Source of the DNA: Nostoc sp. PCC 7107
GTDB lineage: Bacteria > Cyanobacteriota > Cyanobacteriia > Cyanobacteriales > Nostocaceae
Direction: 5' to 3'
DNA: 64,000 nt
Assembly: GCF_000316625.1 (NCBI RefSeq)
Contig: NC_019676.1
Coordinates: 6,156,501-6,220,500 of the forward strand
Translations under genes and position numbers: made by a program
In this document: one piece after another, positions 8,765 to 15,798 of the stretch
Layout: each line of letters opens with the position of its first letter
Position numbering within the stretch: the stretch's first letter is position 1
The notes under the pieces: model-generated
Database searches by the model: none
What the model was told of the DNA's origin: nothing
What the model saw: only the letters and a program-made list of their open reading frames with translations

Positions 8765-9802
8765 ATGCAGTATAACCAATTAGGACATAGTGACTTAAAA
8801 GTTTCTGAAATTTGCCTTGGCACAATGACTTATGGACGGCAAAATACTATAGAGGAAGCCCACCAGCAGCTAGATTACGCCATCAGCAAAGGAATTAACT
8901 TCATTGATGCGGCTGAGATGTACCCAGTACCGCCCAGTGCTGAAACCTATGGCTTCACCGAAAGTTATATTGGAGAATGGTTAAAGCATCAACAGCGAGA
9001 ACAACTCATAATTGCTACTAAAATTGCCGGGCCAGGACGCGGTTTTAAATGGTTGCGTGATGGAGCAAAAGCAATTGACAGAGACAATATCAAGCAAGCG
9101 GTAGATGATAGTCTCAAAAGATTACAAACAGATTATATCGATTTATATCAAATCCATTGGCCTGACCGCTATGTTCCTCGTTTTGGACAAACAGTGTTTG
9201 ACCCCTCTCAATTAAAGGAAATAGTTCCTATTGTGGAACAGCTAGAAGTTTTCGCTGATGTTATCAAAGCCGGTAAAATTCGCTATATTGGCTTAAGTAA
9301 TGAGACTCCTTGGGGAGTTGTCCAATTTAGTCAAGCAGCTAAACAATTTGATTTACCAAAAGTTGTCTCTATTCAAAACGCCTATAATTTACTCAATCGA
9401 GTTTTTGATGGCGCACTTGCAGAAGCAGTTTATTACGAAAACGTTCCTTTACTCTCTTATAGTCCTTTAGGATTTGGTTATTTAACTGGTAAATATCTCA
9501 ACGGTAAACCAGAAAAAGCAAGAGTTACTTTGTTTGAAAACTTTGGTCAGCGATATTTAAAGCCAAATGTCAATAAAGCAGTTGCGGCTTATGTGGAAAT
9601 AGCCAAAAATCATCAACTAAGTCCTGCACAATTAGCTATTGCATTTGTGCGGAGTCGTTGGTTTGTTGCGAGTACAATTATTGGTGCTACTACACTAGAA
9701 CAACTAAAAGAAAATATAGATAGCATCAATGTAGTTCTCGACCAAGAAATTCTGGCAGAAATAGACGCAGTTCACACTCAATATCCAAATCCAGCACCCT
9801 AA
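8765..9802 (+). CDS. aldo/keto reductase (Tas-like)
   Basis: A 345-residue TIM-barrel NADP(H)-dependent oxidoreductase. The catalytic tetrad is visible: Asp48 and Tyr53 in FIDAAEMYPVP, Lys86 in IATKIAG, and His131 in YQIHWPDRY. The C-terminal cofactor-binding region IIGATTLEQLKENI is present. The insertion AETYGFTESYIGEWL and the overall length match the Tas/YajO subgroup of larger aldo/keto reductases. The start ATG follows a short AT-rich leader. The next gene on the same strand follows after about 100 bases containing a strong hairpin. The substrate is unknown; within this locus it may reduce a carbonyl made by the neighbouring oxygenase. Confidence 0.9.
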   Translation: MQYNQLGHSDLKVSEICLGTMTYGRQNTIEEAHQQLDYAISKGINFIDAAEMYPVPPSAETYGFTESYIGEWLKHQQREQLIIATKIAGPGRGFKWLRDGAKAIDRDNIKQAVDDSLKRLQTDYIDLYQIHWPDRYVPRFGQTVFDPSQLKEIVPIVEQLEVFADVIKAGKIRYIGLSNETPWGVVQFSQAAKQFDLPKVVSIQNAYNLLNRVFDGALAEAVYYENVPLLSYSPLGFGYLTGKYLNGKPEKARVTLFENFGQRYLKPNVNKAVAAYVEIAKNHQLSPAQLAIAFVRSRWFVASTIIGATTLEQLKENIDSINVVLDQEILAEIDAVHTQYPNPAP

Positions 9803-9819
9803 AAATAGGTTGTGTTGTG

Positions 9820-9852
9820 AGATCCCTGACTTCTTCAAGAAGTCGGGGATCT
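9820..9852 (+). repeat. hairpin repeat between aldo/keto reductase and arylsulfotransferase-like genes
   Basis: AGATCCCTGACTTCTT and AAGAAGTCGGGGATCT pair over 16 bases with only one G-T mismatch and a one-base loop. This hairpin is widely dispersed in Nostocales spacers. It may attenuate or terminate transcription, though no run of T follows. Its presence argues against a GTG start at 9817 for the next gene. Confidence 0.6.
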
Positions 9853-9906
9853 GAAAAGCCTAATTACTTTATTAGTGTACAAAATTCATCATATCCATTT
9901 AAAATT

Positions 9907-11028
9907 ATGACGATCGCAACAGCATTAGTAGACCAAAATACTATCCGTCGCCGTGGTACTGGTTTAAGAGCTTACAACCCAGACAAAGTATATAAGGGTT
10001 ATACACTTTTCACACCGCTTACAGGTAATGGAGAAGTCTATCTTCTCAACCTGGAAGGAGAAGTTATTCATCAATGGAATTTACCCTATCCTCCTGGTTT
10101 ATATGGTTATCTCTTACCTAACGGAAACCTTTTTTATAACGGTAAAACGCCAGAAATTCCGCCGCGTTTTCCTTTGTGGGGTGCTTTTAAAGGTGGCGTT
10201 GTCTTAGAGGTAGATCCCAAGGGAAATATTATCTGGGAGTACAAACATCCAGATCATCATCACGATGGACGCAGACTCCGCAACGGAAACACAATTTTAT
10301 TAGCCATTGAAAAGATCCCTCAGTCTTTGATTCCCCATATCAAAGGCGGTGTAGCGGGAACAGAAGCAGACGGTGACATCTATGCGGATGTGCTTTACGA
10401 AGTTACTCCTGGGGGTGAAATTGTTTGGACTTGGCACGCCTACGAACACCTAGACTCAGATGTTTTTACAATCACACCTCAAGACCAACGACACGAATGG
10501 ACTCATGGTAATACTGTAGGCGAACTCGCTGACGGCAACATTATAGTCAGCTTTCGTAACATCTCTACTGTTGCAATTATCGATCGCAACACAGGAGAAA
10601 TTATCTGGACACTTGGAGATGACATCCTAGCACAGCAGCATTTTCCTAACGAATTAGCTAATGGCAATATCCTGATTTTTGACAATGGCGCATATCGCCG
10701 TCATACTGCGCTGAATTTCTCGCGTGTGATAGAAGTTAGTCGTCAAACTAAAGAGATTGTTTGGGAATACACTGACAACCCGCCTCAAAACTTTTTCAGT
10801 TCTTATATATCAGGCGCACAGCGTTTACCTAACGGCAACACTTTAATTACAGAAGGTGCTTATGGTCGCATATTTGAGGTGACAGTTTCAGGCGAGATTG
10901 TGTGAGAATATATCAATCCTCACTTTGCAGCACGGAATCTGGATGATAAGTCAGCAGTGGCGAGTGGAGAGCAAAATTCAGTCTTTCGCGCTTTTCGTTA
11001 CGCGCCTGAAGAAGTGCCTTGGCTTTAG
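9907..11028 (+). pseudogene. arylsulfotransferase-family (ASST-like) beta-propeller protein, interrupted by one in-frame TGA
   Basis: From ATG 9907 the frame is open to a TGA at 10903-10905 (332 residues), then continues in the same frame for 41 more codons to TAG 11026-11028. The interruption falls in GEIV-stop-EYINPHF, where a tryptophan (TGG) would complete the repeated IVW-EY motif seen twice earlier (NIIWEYKHP, EIVWEYTDNP), so a G-to-A change is the simplest explanation. The protein consists of repeated blades with PNGNLF, RNGNTIL, ADGNIIV, ANGNILI and PNGNTLI motifs, as in arylsulfate sulfotransferase-like proteins. No signal peptide is evident. An upstream GTG at 9817 lies in a hairpin and is rejected. 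Loss of the last 40 residues removes the end of the propeller and probably destabilises it. Confidence 0.78.
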
Positions 11029-11122
11029 TTCAAAAGAATTTGATTAATTTTATCGCCACCCAAAAAACTTTGTGGGTGGCGAATCACTCAAAATAGTAAG
11101 GCAAGATATGGGTTTAAGTAGT

Positions 11123-12180
11123 AACTCAAGTTGCTAGTTACATACCAAGAAAGATGACATAGGGGTATAAAAACAATAAAATCCCTCCAGACAGAAAATT
11201 AGGAGGGAAATATGTTAAATGAAATAGTTACTATCTATTCTGTCATAGATGACCTATTGAAGGCGATTGGACATGATGAGGATATTCGTCGTGAAATGAG
11301 TGATGCAGAAATTATCACCACGGCAATGATAGAGGCAATGTTTTTTGGTGGGAATCATAGCAAGGCTTGCAGCTATATGAAAGACCATAACTTGATACCA
11401 GGAATGTTAGAAAAATCACGATTTAACCGGCGATTACACAAGGTATCGATGTTGATGAACGATTTATTTCATCACATGGGAACAGCACTAAAAGAAATTA
11501 GTGAAGATACGGAATATCTTTTAGACTCGTTCCCCGTACCAATATGTGATAATATTCGTATCTTTAATGCGAAGTTAATTCACTCGGAAGAATATCGGGG
11601 TTATATCGCATCCAAGAAACGTTATTTTTATGGAGTGAGAGTACAGTTATTGACTACCAAAACAGGTATTCCTGTCGAATTTGTGTTCATGCCAGCTAGC
11701 GCAACAGATATACGGGGATTGAGTGCTTTACCCTTGAATTTAATGCCTGGGAGTCAAGTTTACGCCGATTCTGCCTATCTTGATTACACTGTGGAAGATG
11801 ACTTAATTGAAACTAGTCAAATCTAGATGCAGGTCATGCGAAAAAGTAACTCTAAACGCCAAGATGCACCGTGGAATCAATACATTAAACAGTCTATTCG
11901 TCATTACATTGAAACCGTGTTTAGCGGCATCACTCGTTTCTTCCAAAAATCGCTTCATGCCGTAACATTTGAGGGGTTTTTACTGAAGTTACAAGCTTTT
12001 ATTTTTGCTTACACTCTGCAACAAGCTTTTATTGACTAAGTTGCAAATGTTACTCTCTATTAAACTACACCGAACATTCCTAATGGCATTTTTATAGTGG
12101 TTGGAGTTCGTACAACCCTTATTTACTGTGCCTACACTTTCCATCTCCTCTTTTGTATTCTATTACCCGCAACTTGGATT
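11123..12180 (+). mobile_element. IS982-like insertion sequence (ends tentative)
   Basis: The transposase frame at 11212-12039 is flanked by AACTCAAGTTGCTAGTTA (11123-11140) and TTACCCGCAACTTGGATT (12163-12180). As inverted repeats these match at about 13 of 18 positions, giving an element near 1.05 kb, the usual IS982 size. The right end lies further from the transposase stop than is common, and I see no clear target duplication, so the ends are provisional. Confidence 0.4.
11212..12039 (+). pseudogene. IS982-family transposase with one in-frame TAG
   Basis: The frame runs from ATG 11212 to TAG 11824-11826 (204 residues) and continues in the same frame to 12039 (70 more). Together they give about 275 residues, close to a full IS982 transposase. 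LLDSFPVPICDN holds the first catalytic Asp, VYADSAYLD the second, and HYIETVFSGITRF the Glu. The Glu lies after the stop, so the truncated product cannot be active. A CAG-to-TAG change would explain the stop. The start has GGAGGGAAAT just upstream, a good ribosome binding site. Confidence 0.8.
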
Positions 12181-12480
12181 ACTTAACGTTAGTTTTGACT
12201 TTTTTTCAAAATCTACTTGCTTTTTATATATAACCATGTAAAACTACTATATTATCAAAACATCTAAAAATCTACCAATTTACAGTAGTTAATTTTGATT
12301 CGTCAGTAGATTATCAAGTGATATTGGCAATTAAATACTGAATGAAGACTTGACTTTAGTAAAGCAATCTTCCTGAACCAAAAGTTTTAGCCACAGTATA
12401 CCTCCGCTTACTAAAGGTGGTTTATCCACCTTTTTTACTCAGTTTGAAAATTAAAATTTTGAATAGCTTGATATTAAAAT
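12040..12480. other. spacer between IS982-like transposase and binding-protein gene
   Basis: This 440-base AT-rich stretch holds the tentative right end of the insertion sequence near 12180 and a terminator-like hairpin at 12413-12436, close upstream of the next gene. I see no coding frame. Confidence 0.5.
12413..12436 (+). terminator. Rho-independent-terminator-like hairpin upstream of binding-protein gene
   Basis: AAAGGTGG and CCACCTTT form an eight-base stem around TTTAT, followed by more T. It lies about 45 bases before the ATG of the substrate-binding protein. Either it ends upstream transcription from the IS element, or it is a leader attenuator; an upstream ACCTCC could pair with GGTGGT as a weak competing hairpin. 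Confidence 0.5.
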
Positions 12481-13578
12481 ATGAGTCGATACATACAAGA
12501 TTTTAAAAATAAATTTAAATCTAGACTAAACCTACGCATCACTCGTCGTCACGCCTTATTTGCTTTTGGCTATAGCTTAGTCTTGTCTACATCACTGTTG
12601 AGTTGCAGTCCTGCAAATAATAATCAGCAACAAGCAACTTCATCTAAATCGAATGTAGGTAGTAGTAATAAAGTAGTCAGAATCGTTCGTTCTAAACAAC
12701 TGACAGCCCTCGCCGTTTTAGAACAAAAAGGCATTTTAGCAGAAAGACTAAAACCTCTAGGTTACAGAGTAGAATGGCCAGAATTTGCTGCTGGGCCTCA
12801 ACAATTAGAAGCGTTAAATGCAGGCGCACTGGATATTGCTTCTACAGCTGAGTCACCTCCTATTTTTTCGCAAGCTGCTGGTGCGCCTTTGGTATATTTA
12901 GCTGCTAATTCTAATGATGGTAGGGCAGTTTCTCTGTTAGTGCCAAAAAACTCTTCTATTCAAAGTGTTAAAGATTTAAAAGGTAAAAAGGTAACTTTTC
13001 AAAAAGCATCTATTGGTCACTACCTTTTAGTCAGAGCTTTAGAAAAAGCCGGACTAAAACTTAGTGATGTAGAATCTGTTTATTTGCCACCTCCAGATGC
13101 AAATGTGGCATTTAGCCAAGGTAAAGTAGATGCTTGGTTTATCTGGGAACCATTTGTTACAAGAAATGTTCAAAATCAAACTGGGCGTGTTTTGGTAGAT
13201 GGTGGTAACGGCTTGCGAGATACTAACAATTTTTATTCTACAAATCGCAAGTTTTATCAAGAAAACCCAGAAGTGATCAAAATTTTTCTTGAAGAACTGC
13301 ATAAGGCACAAGTTTGGTCAAAAAACCATCCTAAAGAAATTGCTCAATTACTAGCCCAAGCTACTCAACTTGATTCAGCTACTTTAGAAATCATGCACAA
13401 TAAATATGATTTTGCGCTAGTACCGATTACAGAGAAAATTATTAATAAACAACAGGAAGTCGCTGATAAGTGGTATAGCTTAGGACTAATACCGAAGAAG
13501 GTAAATGTCAGAGATGGTTTTCTCACTCCAGAACAGTATGTGGAAATTACTCCTCAAGAAGTGCTGGCTAAAAATTAA
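12481..13578 (+). CDS. ABC transporter substrate-binding lipoprotein, aliphatic-sulfonate type
   Basis: A 365-residue protein. The N-terminus is basic with TRRHALF before a hydrophobic stretch and a lipobox LLSC (Cys42), followed by an Asn/Gln/Ser-rich linker. The mature part has the SsuA/NMT1 pattern: KVVRIVRSKQ, ALNAGALDIASTAESPPIFSQAAGAPLVYLA, VKDLKGKKVTFQKASIGHYLL, and FSQGKVDAWFIWEPFVTR. It should bind a sulfonate, taurine or similar oxyanion and deliver it to an ABC permease. No permease or ATPase gene is beside it. The 130 bases downstream end at the ISKra4 element, so the partners may have been lost or lie elsewhere. It is the second such protein in this locus. Confidence 0.88.
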   Translation: MSRYIQDFKNKFKSRLNLRITRRHALFAFGYSLVLSTSLLSCSPANNNQQQATSSKSNVGSSNKVVRIVRSKQLTALAVLEQKGILAERLKPLGYRVEWPEFAAGPQQLEALNAGALDIASTAESPPIFSQAAGAPLVYLAANSNDGRAVSLLVPKNSSIQSVKDLKGKKVTFQKASIGHYLLVRALEKAGLKLSDVESVYLPPPDANVAFSQGKVDAWFIWEPFVTRNVQNQTGRVLVDGGNGLRDTNNFYSTNRKFYQENPEVIKIFLEELHKAQVWSKNHPKEIAQLLAQATQLDSATLEIMHNKYDFALVPITEKIINKQQEVADKWYSLGLIPKKVNVRDGFLTPEQYVEITPQEVLAKN

Positions 13579-13789
13579 TCAGATGGATAACCCTGGGTTT
13601 TGCAAAAACTGTGGCAGCAATTAAAAATTTGGCGTAAGGATTCAGGTCTAATATTGCGGAAGTAAAGAAGGGCGAGACTGATAATTATTAGAATCAGCAA
13701 TTAGAACCGGGTGAACGAAAAAAAGTGTGAGGAAGAGAAAATAGTTAGCGGATATCATACGCTAACTAAACTCTGACTAAGAGGATGGT

Positions 13790-14203
13790 TTAACTCTCAT
13801 CAGATTTCTGATATCTTGTAGCTTCTTCAACTAGGTCATTTAATCCTAGCGCTAGTGTATGAAGCACTTGGTTTAACGCTTCGATTTTTGTCCGATTTTT
13901 CATCATCTCAACTGCCTTCAAGAAAGCTGGGCTACCTGCTTTACCAATATATTGATGGCAACTCTTAAATCCATTTTTGGTAACAAAGATGGCCTGGGAT
14001 GATTGCCACTTGTAATACCAATAAGCTCCACCCTTACCCTTAGCTCGGTAACGAACAATCCAACAACCAGATTCAGCTACCTCACTTTTAAGGAGAGTGG
14101 AGATTTCTTGGTTGATTTCTTCCCTTTTGGTTTGTAATTGTTCTATTCTGTCTGCTAAATCTGAAAGACTTTGTTCTCTCGTTTTGACCACTATTAAATA
14201 CAA
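13790..14203 (-). CDS. small passenger/accessory protein inside ISKra4 element
   Basis: A 137-residue frame lying between the left inverted repeat and the transposase on the same strand. It opens with a predicted coiled-coil helix (LADRIEQLQTKREEINQEIS), followed by a basic aromatic segment WIVRYRAKGKGGAYWYYKW and GFKSCHQYIGKAG, which recalls small zinc- or nucleic-acid-binding proteins of the PYWYLYW/YIGK type. The listed start is TTG and a GTG lies four codons later; there is no ATG nearby, so the start is uncertain. Its position within the inverted repeats means it moves with the element. Its role is unknown, perhaps an accessory factor for transposition. Confidence 0.6.
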   Translation of the reverse strand: MYLIVVKTREQSLSDLADRIEQLQTKREEINQEISTLLKSEVAESGCWIVRYRAKGKGGAYWYYKWQSSQAIFVTKNGFKSCHQYIGKAGSPAFLKAVEMMKNRTKIEALNQVLHTLALGLNDLVEEATRYQKSDES

Positions 14204-14242
14204 GCTTAAAAGGACAAATATTATCGTCAGCTTTATGCTAAC

Positions 14243-15526
14243 TTATGGGGAATTATAAGATAAGGATGACCAAAAATTTGACCATCGCGTTGAATTACTT
14301 AAATATGCTGCCCTCAGAGCCATAACTCCTTCTGCTCCAAAAAAAGACCAGTGCATACCAGCCTGTTTTAATCTTTGAGTAACCACACGTCGATTGGAAC
14401 TTTCAACAACTCCTGAACCAATCATTAAACCAGCTTTTAAATAGGAGCGATAATCAATCCGACTCTGATTATTAGTTAAATAACGCTCTAAATTAGTAAT
14501 TGCTTTGCTTAAATCTTTCTTCTTTTTGGGGAAGTGATGACAATTTTCAATTACTGTAGTCCATTCAGATTTTTTCAAAAGTTGTTGTTGAGTTTTTACC
14601 CAATCCTTTTGATAGTCTTCTTTGTTTGGATAAGCGGCTTTCGCCACTGCCCACACATATTCCGAGAGATGAAAAAAGTCGAGAATCTCCACTGCGCCTG
14701 GAAATTGTTCTGATGCCATCGCCCAAATCCAATGTGCGCCGTCACCAAGAAATACGGTTTTTGTGTTTTTTTTACCTGCTACTTGATTATATAACTGCGA
14801 TACTCTTTCTCTAAATTCTCCGCGTGATTTTAAAGTAGCTACATATTCTCGTTGTCGGATTACACCTCTTTTTTTACCAAGTTTTTTATGGTCTTTACTC
14901 CAGAAAATTACACCAACTTTTGCTTCTTTATATCCTTGTTTTTGATTCAAGGGAGTCATGACTCCATCAACTCCCACATATAATAAATCTGGTGGTTCTT
15001 GCTCTTGATTGGGAATTTCAAACTGTGAAGAAGTGTCTGGCTCACATCGAACCTGAAACTCTTGTGTTTGTAATTGATTTCCTGTCTTTTCTACTTGATT
15101 AGCTAAGGTTTTTTGTGTCAAATCTAGTCTTGTCCATTTTTGAAACAAAGAGTGAGAATTTGGAAATTCACTACTAACTCCCAAGGCACAGGCTAATTCT
15201 CATACCATTGGTAGCCATTTATCTTTTGGTAGCCCTAACTCTTCATCAACTAGGACTTTAATACCATCTGTTGTCTCATAAGCTCTACGTACAAGAACCA
15301 TTTCACCTAATGGGGTGTAATATCTTTTTTCTCGTTTAGTTCTCGGATGTGAGTATTCGACTTCTTTTTCTTCAATTAAGGCTTGGAATAAGCTTTGTTG
15401 CACAAAATTCCCTAATTTTAGCCACATATTGTAGAATTCGCCCACAAATTCTTCTAAATGGTGACACTCCGGTAAGTCGAAGAGTGTGTCACTGATGTGA
15501 GACAGAATTGATTGGAGGTTGTTCAT
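14243..15526 (-). pseudogene. ISKra4-family transposase with one in-frame TGA
   Basis: The frame starts at ATG 15526, meets a TGA at 15200-15202 after 108 residues (KWLPMV-stop-ELACALGVSSEF), and continues in the same frame to 14243. Rejoined it is about 427 residues. The N-terminal part has YYTPLGEMVLVRRAY and DEELGLPKDKWLP. The C-terminal part holds the DDE triad: Asp in YVGVDGVM, Asp in FLGDGAHWIW and Glu in GSGVVESSNRR. A single transition (CGA or TGG to TGA) would explain the stop. As it stands the N-terminal DNA-binding part and catalytic core are separated, so the copy is probably immobile unless readthrough occurs. Confidence 0.85.
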
Positions 15527-15610
15527 GGGTCTTTTGGTTGCATGACATCAAGAGCTATGTTAGCGTATGATGTCCGCTAACTACTCTCCCACACCTTTTT
15601 TCGTTCACCC

Positions 15611-15715
15611 TATCGTAGGAGCTTGTCATTGTGGTATGTGTAGAAAGTGGGGCGGAGGAGCAATGTTTGCCATTGAGTGTGGCAGTAATGTTACTTTTGA
15701 GGGTGCAGAAAATAT
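15611..15715 (+). pseudogene. GFA-family (glutathione-dependent formaldehyde-activating-like) gene fragment
   Basis: Right beside the ISKra4 end, about 35 codons read IVGACHCGMCRKWGGGAMFA followed by IECGSNVTFEGAENI. The Cys-x-Cys-x2-Cys pattern with RKWGGG is typical of the zinc-binding GFA domain, whose full length is about 120-150 residues. The N-terminal part with the first CxCG pair is missing at the insertion sequence, and the C-terminal part is cut by a perfect 28-bp inverted repeat. I did not find the N-terminal part on the other side of the element, so some DNA was probably deleted. This is a remnant, not a gene. Confidence 0.65.
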
Positions 15716-15794
15716 CAGATTTCAAGGGGCGACAATCGCCTCTCAAACCTTTAGCTTGCAGGGTTTAGAGGCGATTGTCGCCCCTTGAAATCTG
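15716..15794. repeat. perfect 28-bp inverted repeat (hairpin element)
   Basis: The arms at 15716-15743 and 15767-15794 are perfect reverse complements over 28 bases, with a 23-base loop. They begin CAGATTTCAAGGGGCGACAA on the outside. The element lies between the GFA fragment and the end of dndD, four bases beyond the dndD stop, so it could end dndD transcription, but it looks like a small non-autonomous mobile repeat. Confidence 0.85.
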
Positions 15795-15798
15795 AAGC

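Larger units (their letters stand above)
13709..15610 (-). mobile_element. ISKra4-family insertion sequence with long terminal inverted repeats
   Basis: The left end begins GGGTGAACGAAAAAAA at 13709 and the right end, read in reverse, begins with the same bases at 15610. Similarity continues inward to GTTAGCGG...ATACGCTAAC, so the inverted repeats span 13709-13766 and 15559-15610 (over 50 bases, imperfect). The 1.9-kb element contains an interrupted transposase and a small extra gene. I see no target-site duplication. The right end cuts into a GFA-type gene fragment. Confidence 0.85.

Noticed and set aside
9817-9906. Upstream GTG start for the arylsulfotransferase-like gene
   Set aside because: The first codons lie within a dispersed hairpin repeat; the ATG at 9907 gives the natural start.
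3033-15526. Stop-codon reassignment or selenocysteine-like recoding as an explanation for the interrupted genes
   Set aside because: TAA, TAG and TGA are all involved with no shared context or downstream structure, and normal genes here end with the same codons.
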